Shown here: positions 32,707 to 40,548 of the stretch, piece by piece | Layout of the letters: the number at the start of each line of letters is the position of its first letter | Numbering within the stretch: the first letter of the stretch is position 1 | DNA from: Myxococcales bacterium | Lineage (GTDB): Bacteria > Myxococcota > Myxococcia > Myxococcales > Myxococcaceae | DNA length: 64,000 nt | Assembly: GCA_016191815.1 (NCBI GenBank) | Contig: JACPVI010000037.1 | Span: 1-64,000, forward strand | Direction of reading: 5' to 3' | Notes under the pieces: generated by a model | The model's input: the letters and a program-made list of their open reading frames with translations, nothing else | What the model was told of the DNA's origin: nothing | The model's database searches: none | Made by a program: the position numbers and the translations under genes

Positions 32707-33008
32707 CGACTTCTGGCCTCGCCGCGGTCGGAGGAGCTGCTCAGCCCGTGCGCAGGCGGAGCCCGACCCCGTACCTGGCTGCGCTTCGCTCGGATCGGCC
32801 GGTTCTCGACGTGCAGCGGTGGGGCCCTGGCCCGGTTGCCCCGAGCTTCCGCACTGGCGCCCCCGAATGCCACGCAACGCGAAGGCGTCCCCGGTTCGGG
32901 CCGGGCCTGCCGAGGACGCAGCCCACTGACCTCCCTCGGCTTCGGTCGGGCCGAGCGGGTTCCGCCCTCCGGGAAGTGAGCCACGCCGCGGCTCGCGGGG
33001 GTCGACGC
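32707..33008. other. Gap between GMC gene and subunit-3-like gene
   Basis: About 300 bases with no supported gene. The minus-strand frame continuous with the subunit-3 gene is open throughout but has no recognisable protein character or start codon. It contains several GC-rich inverted segments and no clear promoter. Given the problem start downstream, a degraded or frameshifted 5' end may lie here. Confidence 0.4.
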
Positions 33009-34451
33009 TCACGGGTGCCTCGCGATGATCTGTTCGGCGATCCGCTCGGCGTTCGCCGCCACGGTGAGCGCCGGGTTGACGCCGGTGCCGCCCGGCAGCG
33101 CGCCCGCGTCGGAGACGAACAGCCCGGGCCGCCCGTTCACCTCCCCGCCTGCGTCCACCACCGAGCGGGCCGGGTCGTCTCCCATCCGGCAGGTGGAGAG
33201 CTGGTGCGCGCCCCCCAGCGGAGCGCCTTCGCGCACCACCGCGAGCACCTCGGCGCCGTTGGCCTCGGCGATCGAGCGTGCCACCCCCATCACCCGCCCG
33301 GTGTAGGCCGACAGCTCCGGGGTCATCGGGAAGAGGACCTTCGGGTTGCCCCTCGAGTCGATCTGCACCTCGCCGTCGCCGTGCACCAGGCCGATCGCGA
33401 TTCCCCCCACCATCCGGCCCCGGTAGAGCGCGGACATCAACCGCTTGTGCTCCAGCCCGAACGCCAGCGAGCCCGCTCCTGCCTCGCGCCGGATGTCCAG
33501 CGCGCCGATCAGCGCCGGCGGCCCGCAGCCCGTGTGGATGGTGAGGCGGTGCTCCCTCCAGAACGCGTAGGTGATCATCACCGCGTTGTTGCGGCCCCTC
33601 CACAGCTCGAACGGGGGGAACTTCCCCTCCGGCAGCATCCAGTACCAGGCGACGTCCCCGTTGTTGCTGAGGTGCTTGCCCAGGTGCAGGCTCACTCCTC
33701 CGAGCGCCTGGGCCGACCGCAGGAGCAGGGCGGCCGACTCGATGGCGCCCGCCGCCACCACCGCCACCTTGCCCCAGGCTTCGCGTGCCGCGCCCATCGC
33801 GTCGCGATAGAGGACGCGGTAGCCGCCGTCGTACGGCTCGATCGACCGGGCGTCGGCGCCAGCGCGGAACTGGGCGCCGAGTTGCTCCGCGGCAGGTATG
33901 TAATTGCGCAGCAGCGTCTGGTTTCGGCCGAACTGGCAGCCGGCTTCGCAGAAGCCGCACTGGAGGCACCCGACGAAGGGGAAGCGCCCCCGGTCGCAGG
34001 AGAGCCCCAGGTTGGAAAGGAGCATCGCGAACACGCCTCCGGCCTTGGGCACCTCGTCCCACCGCGCCTGGCGGACCTGCATCGCCTCCTCGACCTTCGC
34101 GTAGTACGGGTCCATCGCCGCCCGATCGACTCCCTTGGGCCACAGCCGCTGCCCGTCGCGGTCCTGGAAGTCGAAGGCCTCCGAGGGCGCGCGGAGCATC
34201 GCTCCGGCGTACACCACCGAGCCGCCTCCCATCGTCATCGCCGACTGGAAGAACGCCAGGTAGTCGTCGGTGAGGTAGAAGCGCTGGAGCGTCTGGAGGT
34301 ACCTGGGGTCCCAGCTGAACCGCAGCTCCCTCGGTGCCGGCCGCCGGCCCTTCTCCAGCACCAGCACCTTCCGCTGGGCTTCCGCCAACCTGAGCGCCGG
34401 GATGGCGCCCCCGAACCCCGAGCCGATCACCACTGCGTCGAAGCGCTCCAC
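33009..34451 (-). CDS. GMC-family FAD-dependent oxidoreductase
   Basis: 480 residues from the GTG at 34451, which places the dinucleotide-binding motif DAVVIGSGFGGAIPALRLAE at the N-terminus as usual. Other family features: MTMGGGSVVYAGA, the cysteine-rich CLQCGFCEAGCQFGRNQTLL typical of the cholesterol-oxidase-like GMC branch, and the C-terminal GAHQLSTCRMG and GLFVSDAGALPGGTGVNPALTVAANAERIA. It oxidises an alcohol or sugar; the substrate is unknown. The conserved C-terminal His-Asn pair is present (HQLS, GVNP). Together with the subunit-3-like and heptaheme genes downstream it forms a dehydrogenase-to-cytochrome module. It is divergent from the GH13 gene across 122 bases. Confidence 0.9.
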   Translation of the reverse strand: MERFDAVVIGSGFGGAIPALRLAEAQRKVLVLEKGRRPAPRELRFSWDPRYLQTLQRFYLTDDYLAFFQSAMTMGGGSVVYAGAMLRAPSEAFDFQDRDGQRLWPKGVDRAAMDPYYAKVEEAMQVRQARWDEVPKAGGVFAMLLSNLGLSCDRGRFPFVGCLQCGFCEAGCQFGRNQTLLRNYIPAAEQLGAQFRAGADARSIEPYDGGYRVLYRDAMGAAREAWGKVAVVAAGAIESAALLLRSAQALGGVSLHLGKHLSNNGDVAWYWMLPEGKFPPFELWRGRNNAVMITYAFWREHRLTIHTGCGPPALIGALDIRREAGAGSLAFGLEHKRLMSALYRGRMVGGIAIGLVHGDGEVQIDSRGNPKVLFPMTPELSAYTGRVMGVARSIAEANGAEVLAVVREGAPLGGAHQLSTCRMGDDPARSVVDAGGEVNGRPGLFVSDAGALPGGTGVNPALTVAANAERIAEQIIARHP

Positions 34452-34498
34452 GGCCCAGGCCGAGTAGCAGAGCCCCCGCCGCCGCGTCAAGCCGAGTG

Positions 34499-34527
34499 GA
34501 AAGTACAAAGTGCCGCTTTCTACTTTC
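34499..34527. promoter_or_regulatory. Inverted repeat in the GMC/GH13 divergent region
   Basis: GAAAGTA (34499-34505) and TACTTTC (34521-34527) form a perfect 7-bp inverted repeat with a 15-base spacer in a locally AT-richer patch between two divergent genes. It could be an operator serving both, but no regulator is adjacent. Confidence 0.35.
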
Positions 34528-34573
34528 GGTGTGGTCGGCCAGCCTCGCGGCTGGGGCGTGGTACGGTCGCGGG

Positions 34574-36157
34574 GTGCGGAGGCTCTGCTGGATAGCGGCG
34601 GCGCTGTCGGCCTGCGGCCCGCCGGGCCCAAAGGTGCCGGTCACCTCCGCGCTGACCGCCGGCGAGGGCTGGCACCGGAGGGTCGCGATCTACGAGCTGT
34701 CCGTGCGGAGCTACCAGGACTCCGACGGCGACGGGATTGGCGACCTGCGTGGGCTGATTCAGAGGCTCGACCATCTGGCGGAGCTGGGGGTGGGGGCGAT
34801 CTGGCTGATGCCGATGTTCCCCTCGCCGCTCAAGGACTCGGGCTACGACGTGGCGGACTACCTGGGGGTGCACCCCGACTACGGCACCCTGGAGGACTTC
34901 GAGCGCCTTTTGGGCGAGGCGCACCGGCGGGGCCTCAAGGTGATGCTCGACCTGGTGGTCAACCACACCTCGACCGAGCACGAGTGGTTCCAGTCTTCGC
35001 GTGCCTCGCGCACCGGCGAGAAGGCCGACTGGTACGTGTGGTCGGACGGGCCTGGGCCGGGCTGCGAGGAGAGCAACGTCATCTTCGGCGAGGAGCGCTG
35101 GACGTTCGATCCGGCCAGGGGGCAGTACTACTTTCACCAGTTCTTCTCCTCGCAGCCGGACTTGAACTACCGAAGCCCGGAGCTGGCCGAGGCGGTGCTG
35201 GGAGTTGCCCGGCGCTGGCTCGAGCTAGGGGTGGACGGCTTCAGATTGGACGTGCCGCATCAGTACGTGGAGAACTGGCCCAAGTGCTGGCACCAGCCCC
35301 AGACGCTCGCCTTCCACCAGCGGCTGAGGGAGGAGGTCGACAAGGCCTACGACCGCGTGCTCTTGGGCGAGGTGTGCTGCGGGCGGGAGGAAGTCCTCCG
35401 GTACGCGGGGAGCGACCGGCTGCAGCTCGTCTTCTACTTCGTGGGAATGCACGCCACTTGGTCCGCGGTGAAGTGGGGCGATGCCTCGAAGCTCGCCGAG
35501 CACCTTCGCTTCGCGGTGCAGAACACGCCGCCCGGAGGGCTTCACGCCAACACCCTGGGAAACCACGACATCTTCCGCACCCCGACCACCATGGCGGCCG
35601 AGGCGAGCGGCCTCAAGCTGGCGGCCACGCTCCAGATGACCGCCCCCGGCGCACCGGTCATCTACTACGGCGAGGAGATCGGCATGCGCGATGGCGCCAC
35701 CTGGGCGGTGGACATCCGCGACTACGCCCGAACGCCGATGCAGTGGGACGACACCCCGTCCGCCGGCTTCACCACCGGCACTCCCTGGCTCGCGCTCTCC
35801 GAGGGGACCGCGGCGCTGAACGTCCGCGTCCAGGCGGGCCGCGAAGGCTCGCTGCTCTCGCACTACAAAAGGCTGCTCGCCCTGAGGAACCGGTCTTTGG
35901 CGCTCCAGGAAGGCGCCTACGAGCCTTTGGCCACCCAGTCCTCGTCGCTGGTCTTCTGGCGCCGGCATCCGGCGGGGGACCGCCTGGTGGCGCTCCACTT
36001 CGGCGCGAGCGGAACCATCGCGGTGCGCGCGGAGGTGCCCGAGGGTTGGAGCGCATTGGTGGACGAGCTTTCCGGGGAGGAGGTGGGCGAAGTCCGCGGC
36101 GCGGTCTGGACCGCCACCCAGCCTGCCCGCGCCGGGTGGGTGCTCAAGCCCAGATGA
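34574..36157 (+). CDS. GH13 alpha-amylase-family lipoprotein (alpha-glucosidase/trehalose-synthase-like)
   Basis: 527 residues from the GTG at 34574, which yields a lipoprotein signal (CWIAAALSAC). GH13 conserved regions are complete: DSDGDGIGDLRGL, VMLDLVVNH, GFRLDVPHQ with the nucleophile Asp, LLGEVCC with the acid/base Glu, and LGNHDIFR with the third Asp. The pattern GIGDLRGLIQRLDHL and IWLMPMFPSPLKDSGYDVADY places it with oligo-1,6-glucosidase and trehalose synthase type enzymes. It should hydrolyse or transglycosylate alpha-glucosides outside the cytoplasm, which is less usual because most of this subgroup is cytoplasmic. Converges with the BMC operon. Confidence 0.92.
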   Translation: MRRLCWIAAALSACGPPGPKVPVTSALTAGEGWHRRVAIYELSVRSYQDSDGDGIGDLRGLIQRLDHLAELGVGAIWLMPMFPSPLKDSGYDVADYLGVHPDYGTLEDFERLLGEAHRRGLKVMLDLVVNHTSTEHEWFQSSRASRTGEKADWYVWSDGPGPGCEESNVIFGEERWTFDPARGQYYFHQFFSSQPDLNYRSPELAEAVLGVARRWLELGVDGFRLDVPHQYVENWPKCWHQPQTLAFHQRLREEVDKAYDRVLLGEVCCGREEVLRYAGSDRLQLVFYFVGMHATWSAVKWGDASKLAEHLRFAVQNTPPGGLHANTLGNHDIFRTPTTMAAEASGLKLAATLQMTAPGAPVIYYGEEIGMRDGATWAVDIRDYARTPMQWDDTPSAGFTTGTPWLALSEGTAALNVRVQAGREGSLLSHYKRLLALRNRSLALQEGAYEPLATQSSSLVFWRRHPAGDRLVALHFGASGTIAVRAEVPEGWSALVDELSGEEVGEVRGAVWTATQPARAGWVLKPR

Positions 36158-36166
36158 CGCGGCGCT

Positions 36167-36721
36167 CTAAAGCGCCGTCCCCTTCAGCTCGGGATGCGGC
36201 CGCTCGATGAGCTCGGTGGCCAGGAGGAGCTGCGCGTCGATCGCGGCGGAGGCGCCCTCCAGCGCTGCCTGGACCATGTGCAGCTCCCCGGTGAGGGTGA
36301 AGTACCCCTTGCCGCCGATCCCCCGGGCGAGGTGCAGCCGCTTGAGCCATACCTCGGCGCGCTTGAGCGCGGCGTCCGCCGACAACAGCGCCGCGGCCAC
36401 GGTGTGGGTCTCCACGATCCCCAAACTCTCTCCCCAGTCCTCGCGAAAGTCGTCGCGCAGCGCCCGGACCAGCCCCTCCGCGGCCCGAGGCAAGAAGAGC
36501 CGGTCGAGCAAGGTCGAGCCGGCCGCCTCCACGCCGGCCTTCAGCGACTCCTCCACTTCGGCCACCCCTCCGGAGAAGAGGAGCAGGTACTTCCCCGGGG
36601 TGGTGGGCTCGGCCAGGGCGAGGCTCACCTTGGCGCGCTTCACCACGGCGTCGGCCACCACCAGGCCGCGGCTGATCGACTCCAGCTCGAGGAGGCCGAC
36701 CGCCGGCCCGGCGACGTTCAT
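36167..36721 (-). CDS. BMC-T tandem-domain microcompartment shell trimer (first type)
   Basis: 184 residues with two BMC domains. The first is GLLELESISRGLVVADAVVKRAKVSLALAE ... KYLLLFSGGVAEVEESLKAGVE; the second is LGIVETHTVAAALLSADAALKRAEVWLKR ... GKGYFTLTGELHMVQAALEGA. Length and sequence recall the single-layer BMC-T (T1) of the Haliangium ochraceum shell. It forms pseudohexameric tiles. It is the last gene of the operon, 3 bases after the aldehyde dehydrogenase. Confidence 0.94.
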   Translation of the reverse strand: MNVAGPAVGLLELESISRGLVVADAVVKRAKVSLALAEPTTPGKYLLLFSGGVAEVEESLKAGVEAAGSTLLDRLFLPRAAEGLVRALRDDFREDWGESLGIVETHTVAAALLSADAALKRAEVWLKRLHLARGIGGKGYFTLTGELHMVQAALEGASAAIDAQLLLATELIERPHPELKGTAL

Positions 36722-36724
36722 GGC

Positions 36725-38248
36725 TTAGACGATCCGGAAGTAGTCCTTGAGCGTGCAGCGCCTCTCGCGGGTGAAGCTGACCGCGGTGGTGAGCCCTTCA
36801 CCGGTGGGCGAGGCGATGGTGAACGAGGTGTAGCCCTCGCCGGTCATCCCCAGCCCGGCGTAGGAGGGCCCGTTCTTCACGAAGATGGAGGTGTTGATCA
36901 CCCGCGCCATCGCGTGGAGGTTGTCCAGGCTGGTGGAGTGCATCACCGCGGTATGCCCGAAGCAGTGCTCCGCCTGCACCGCGGCGGCGATGCAGTCCTC
37001 CACTGTGGGAAGCCGGCAAAAGCCGATCACCGGCATCAATAGCTCCGCCTGGACGAAGGGGTGGGTGGCGTCCACCTCGGCGAAGAGCAGCCGAGTCCCC
37101 TTGGGCGCCTTGATCCCGGCGGCGTCCGCGATCTTGGTCGCGTCCTTGCCCACCCAGTCGCGGGAGGGGTGGCCTTCCTGGACCACCAGCTTCTCCAGCC
37201 GGTGGATCGCCGGGCCGGTCACCTCGAACGCGCCGTTCTCCGCCATGAGCTTCTTGAGGCGATCGGCGATCTGCGCGACCGCGAAGACCTCCTTCTCCAC
37301 GATGCAGACGATGTTGTTGTCCAGCGCGGCGCCGTCGACGAGATCCCTCGCCGCCTTCTCGAGGTGGGCGGTCTCGTCGACCACCACCGGCGGGTTCCCC
37401 GGCCCGGCGGCGATGGCGCGCTTGCCGCTGTTCATCGCCGCCCTCACCACCGCCGGGCCCCCGGTGACCACCAAGAGCCGCACCGAAGGGTGCTTCATCA
37501 GCGCCTGGGCCGAGTCGATGGTGGGCTCGCCGAGGCAGCAGAGCAGGTTCTCCGGCCCTCCCGCCGCGACGATGGCCTCGTTGAGCCGCTGCACGTGGAA
37601 GGCGCTCACCCGCTTGGCCGAGGGGTGCACGTTGAACACCACCGCGTTGCCGCCCGCCACCATCCCGATGCCGTTGTTGATGATGGTCTCGGTCGGGTTG
37701 GTGGAGGGAGTGATGGCGCCGATCACCCCGAAGGGCGCCCGCTCCACGATGGTGAGCCCGTGGTCCCCCGAGTAGGCGATGGGCCGGAGGATTTCCGTGC
37801 CCGGGGTCCTGTCCGCGCAGAGGAGGTTCTTGGAGACCTTGTCCTTGGCGTTGCCCAGGCCGGTCTCCTCGACCGCGCGAGAAGCCAGCTCCTCGACGTG
37901 CTTGCGGGTAGTCTCCCGCATCGCCTCGATTACCCGGTCGCGCACCGCAAGCGACGTCTTGTCCCAGATCGCCTGGGCGGCGGTCGCTGCGGCGCACGCG
38001 CCGTCCAGGTCGTCGAAGATGCCTTGCCGGCTCTTGCCCACCGCGAAGGCGCGGCCCGGCGCGAATGGGGTCCCGGAGACGAACGGGCTGGTCCCGAACC
38101 TGCGCTCGGCACCGCGCCGATCGTCGGCGTGCCCCAAAGGCTGCCCCGCCGGCGACGGCTGTGGCTGAGGGAGGTCCGAAAGCTCGCGCGAGAGCTTGCG
38201 CACCACCTGCTCGACGATTGACTCGATCTGGCTCTCTGGAATCGCCAT
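36725..38248 (-). CDS. CoA-acylating aldehyde dehydrogenase of a microcompartment (PduP/EutE family)
   Basis: 507 residues. Residues 1-24 form an amphipathic helix (SQIESIVEQVVRKLSREL) followed by a Pro/Gln-rich linker, the standard encapsulation peptide. The catalytic body has GVIGAITPSTNPTETIINNGIGM, AAGPGNPPVVVDETA and the active-site Cys in DNNIVCIVEKE. It oxidises an aldehyde to acyl-CoA with NAD+, the core reaction of metabolosomes. It abuts the small 67-residue gene upstream (no gap). No alcohol dehydrogenase, phosphotransacylase or aldehyde-producing enzyme is adjacent, so the substrate is unknown. Confidence 0.94.
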   Translation of the reverse strand: MAIPESQIESIVEQVVRKLSRELSDLPQPQPSPAGQPLGHADDRRGAERRFGTSPFVSGTPFAPGRAFAVGKSRQGIFDDLDGACAAATAAQAIWDKTSLAVRDRVIEAMRETTRKHVEELASRAVEETGLGNAKDKVSKNLLCADRTPGTEILRPIAYSGDHGLTIVERAPFGVIGAITPSTNPTETIINNGIGMVAGGNAVVFNVHPSAKRVSAFHVQRLNEAIVAAGGPENLLCCLGEPTIDSAQALMKHPSVRLLVVTGGPAVVRAAMNSGKRAIAAGPGNPPVVVDETAHLEKAARDLVDGAALDNNIVCIVEKEVFAVAQIADRLKKLMAENGAFEVTGPAIHRLEKLVVQEGHPSRDWVGKDATKIADAAGIKAPKGTRLLFAEVDATHPFVQAELLMPVIGFCRLPTVEDCIAAAVQAEHCFGHTAVMHSTSLDNLHAMARVINTSIFVKNGPSYAGLGMTGEGYTSFTIASPTGEGLTTAVSFTRERRCTLKDYFRIV

Positions 38249-38452
38249 TCAGGAAAGCTTCGGGGTCCCCCGGCCCCTGACCCCCTCGTAGTAGATGCTG
38301 GCCTGCTGCTTTCCGTAGACGACGAGCACCCGCTCGCCCTTCCGGTCCAGCAAGTCGGAGGCCTTCGCATTGGCCAGGGCGACCAGGTCCTCCGGCCTCG
38401 ACGGCCCGCTCGGTTTCGCCCTGATGGTCATCACCGGCATCGTGCTCTTCAC
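38249..38452 (-). CDS. Small protein of unknown function inside the BMC operon
   Basis: 67 residues (GTG start 38452, or ATG at Met5, 38440). It overlaps the pentamer gene by 4 bases and abuts the aldehyde dehydrogenase start, so it is translationally coupled on both sides and very probably real. Sequence: basic N-terminus, a helix [21 protein letters not shown], a strand [17 protein letters not shown] and a Gly/Arg-rich tail. There is no BMC or vertex fold, signal or cofactor motif. Possible roles are scaffold, cargo adaptor or regulator of shell assembly (inference). Confidence 0.75.
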   Translation of the reverse strand: MKSTMPVMTIRAKPSGPSRPEDLVALANAKASDLLDRKGERVLVVYGKQQASIYYEGVRGRGTPKLS

Positions 38453-38739
38453 TCCTTCACGTAGGTCATCTTCCCGCCCACCTCGATCTCGTCGACGATC
38501 GCCATGATGGTGGCGTCGACCGGGCGGTCCTTGGTCACCTTGGTCTGCCGGGCGGAGGAGCCGGAGGCGTAGAGCACCACCTCGCCGGCACCGGCCCCCA
38601 CCGCGTCCACCGCCACCACCGTGGTGGCGGTCGGCTTTCCTTCGGGGTCCATGCCGCGCAGGAGGAGGAACTTCAGCCCCTCCAGCTCGCTCTCCTTCCG
38701 GGTGGAGACCACCGTCCCCACCACTCGCCCGAGGAGCAT
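38449..38739 (-). CDS. BMC-P pentameric vertex protein (EutN/CcmL family)
   Basis: 96 residues beginning [21 protein letters not shown], then [33 protein letters not shown] and [13 protein letters not shown], which is the complete EutN/CcmL beta-barrel pattern. Pentamers cap the icosahedral vertices of the shell. It follows the hexamer gene by 3 bases. Confidence 0.95.
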   Translation of the reverse strand: MLLGRVVGTVVSTRKESELEGLKFLLLRGMDPEGKPTATTVVAVDAVGAGAGEVVLYASGSSARQTKVTKDRPVDATIMAIVDEIEVGGKMTYVKE

Positions 38740-38742
38740 CGG

Positions 38743-39051
38743 CTAGGTCTCGCCCAGCTCGGCCTTGGCCTGCTCGGCGCGTCCGAGCGGCAGCACCAGG
38801 TCGATGTTCGGGTGCGGCCTCGGGATGACGTGCACCGACACCAGCTCGCCCACCCGCTCGGCGCCCCGCGCCCCCGCCTCGGTGGCGGCCTTCACCGCCG
38901 CCACGTCTCCGCGGACGACGCAGGTGACGTAGCCACCGCCGATCTTCTCGTAGCCTACCAGCTCGACCTTGGCGGCCTTCACCATCGCGTCGGACGCCTC
39001 GACCATGCCGACGAAGCCCTTCGTCTCGATCATCCCCAGCGCTTCTGCCAT
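38743..39051 (-). CDS. BMC-H hexameric shell protein (PduA/EutM family)
   Basis: 102 residues, one BMC domain: [58 protein letters not shown], and the end [18 protein letters not shown]. The pore loop KIGGGYVT has the small residues typical of metabolite-conducting hexamers. It is the main facet tile and the only single-domain hexamer in the locus. Confidence 0.96.
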   Translation of the reverse strand: MAEALGMIETKGFVGMVEASDAMVKAAKVELVGYEKIGGGYVTCVVRGDVAAVKAATEAGARGAERVGELVSVHVIPRPHPNIDLVLPLGRAEQAKAELGET

Positions 39052-39097
39052 CGCCTTCCGACCTTTCTTAGAGCCCTCTCGGCCCGGGTGAGGAACT

Positions 39098-39736
39098 TCA
39101 CTTGTCCTTGAACGGGGCGATCTCCTTCCCCTTGATCGCCTTCAGTGACTCCACCGCCGCCTGGGCCGCGGAGTCGATCTCCGACTCGGTCCCCGCCATG
39201 TACAGGCGCCCGAAGGCGCCGAACGGGGTCACGTCGACCAGCCGCACGTTGGCGGCCTTCTCGGCCTCGTTCGCCGCCAGCGCCGCGTACGCCGCCGGCT
39301 CCGTCTCGAGGATGAACAGGCTCTGGCCCGGCTCGATCATCGACCCGAAGCGGATCTTGTCGAGGATCATCGCGTGCATCGGCTCGATGGAGCGGATCAC
39401 CGTGTTCGACACCAGCTTGGGCTTGAGCCGGTCCTCCTCGGCCACGCCGATGTGGCGGAGAATGGCCTCCCCCGCGCTGCGCACCTCGCCCTTGTCATCC
39501 GAGTGCACCTCGAGCATCCCGTAGGCGCGCTCCACCACCAGCGTGGCGGGGTGGACCTTGGTCTGCTTGAGGGCCACGTCGATGATCCCATGGATGGCCA
39601 TGCCCGGCGCGATCTCCACGAAGAGGGAGGCGACGTAGGGCACCGGGAAGTACCCCCGGCAGGTGGTGCAGATGTGCGCGGCGAGTTGCGGCTGGAGCGA
39701 GTCCAAAAAGACGTACGTCCGAAGCGACGTGGCCAA
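39098..39736 (-). CDS. BMC-T tandem-domain shell trimer (second type, Haliangium T2/T3-like)
   Basis: 212 residues from a TTG start, supported by AGGGGAG about 10 bases upstream and by the family N-terminus ([19 protein letters not shown]). Two circularly permuted-looking BMC domains: [36 protein letters not shown], and [42 protein letters not shown]. This form is the double-layer-stacking BMC-T of the Haliangium shell, with a large gated pore. Oddity: a Cys-x-x-Cys (ICTTCRGY) near residues 23-26 that could bind a metal or form a disulfide. First gene of the operon. Confidence 0.92.
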   Translation of the reverse strand: MATSLRTYVFLDSLQPQLAAHICTTCRGYFPVPYVASLFVEIAPGMAIHGIIDVALKQTKVHPATLVVERAYGMLEVHSDDKGEVRSAGEAILRHIGVAEEDRLKPKLVSNTVIRSIEPMHAMILDKIRFGSMIEPGQSLFILETEPAAYAALAANEAEKAANVRLVDVTPFGAFGRLYMAGTESEIDSAAQAAVESLKAIKGKEIAPFKDK

Positions 39737-39762
39737 GTCGTGGCTCCCCTCTGGGACCGGCT

Positions 39763-39792
39763 GCTATAGACGACTAAACTGTTCATTGACAA
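39763..39792 (-). promoter_or_regulatory. Sigma-70-like promoter for the BMC operon
   Basis: On the minus strand TTGTCA (39792-39787), 18-base spacer, TATAGC (39768-39763), 27 bases ahead of the TTG start of the first shell gene, in a locally AT-rich patch. Five of six and four of six consensus matches. Confidence 0.5.
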
Positions 39793-39820
39793 GCGCCGCG
39801 TGGAACGGGCTATTGAGGGC

Positions 39821-40411
39821 ATGGACCGGGCGACCGTCCCCATTGGCCTCGCAAGCGCTCTCGCCCTGGCCGGTGGGCTCTTTTCGCCGCCGGCGGCGGC
39901 GGCGCCCGCCTCATCGCCGGCGTATCTACCTCGGTCCGCTTCGCTGGCCCTCTACACCCGCGAGGCAGTGACACCCTCGATTCAGCTCGCCTGGGAGCTG
40001 GACCTGCTCGAGCAGAAGCACGACGCCCTGGTGCTGGTGGCGGTCGGAGGGGGCGGCTACGCGATCTCGATGGCCAAGGTGGGGCCGATGCTCGACGTGC
40101 CGATGACCTTCTTCTACCAGCACCTGTTGGCGGTGGGGCTGGGGTACCGGTCCGTTCGGGCCGACGGCTTTCAGTGGGGCCTGCACGTGGTGAGCGGGCC
40201 GCTGTTATATGGAGCGCGCTTCGAGGGACCTCCCGCGGAGCATTTCGTCATCGGCACGTTGGAGGGGAGGGTCCAGGCGGGGTGGAGGGCGGGCTCCGTG
40301 ACCTTCGGCCTCACCCTGGGCGTCTGTCAGCCGTTCGACTATCCGCCGAAAAGCTACGCCGGCGAGCTGGTGGGCGGCCTGCTCTTCGGGGCCTACGCCA
40401 ACTGGCGATGA
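39821..40411 (+). CDS. Exported protein of unknown function, probable small outer-membrane barrel
   Basis: 196 residues from the ATG at 39821 (GTG 39800 is an alternative adding 7 residues; neither has a strong ribosome site). The signal peptide ends PPAAAAPA. The mature part alternates hydrophobic and polar residues with glycine turns (HDALVLVAVGGGGYAISMAKVGPML, quoted only as an example), consistent with six to eight beta strands, and ends in GGLLFGAYANWR. No family recognised. It is divergent from the BMC operon over about 85 bases; no functional link is evident. Confidence 0.65.
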   Translation: MDRATVPIGLASALALAGGLFSPPAAAAPASSPAYLPRSASLALYTREAVTPSIQLAWELDLLEQKHDALVLVAVGGGGYAISMAKVGPMLDVPMTFFYQHLLAVGLGYRSVRADGFQWGLHVVSGPLLYGARFEGPPAEHFVIGTLEGRVQAGWRAGSVTFGLTLGVCQPFDYPPKSYAGELVGGLLFGAYANWR

Positions 40412-40548
40412 CCTGGCCGCCTCGGGAGGCTTGCTCGCCATCCTGGGCTCGGGGAGTGCCGACGTGTTCGGCGCGGGCGCCGGCTGCGGAATGATGGGTC
40501 GACCGGGGATCGCGGCGGGATTTCGCTAGACACGCTTGGCGCTGCTGC

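Noticed and set aside
32125-34644. A continuous 839-codon frame reading through the GMC gene into the subunit-3-like gene
   Set aside because: The first two thirds are antisense-like shadow sequence of the GMC gene in another frame; only the last part has protein character.
34669-34690. TGGCAC as a sigma-54 site inside the GH13 gene
   Set aside because: No TTGC at the -12 position.
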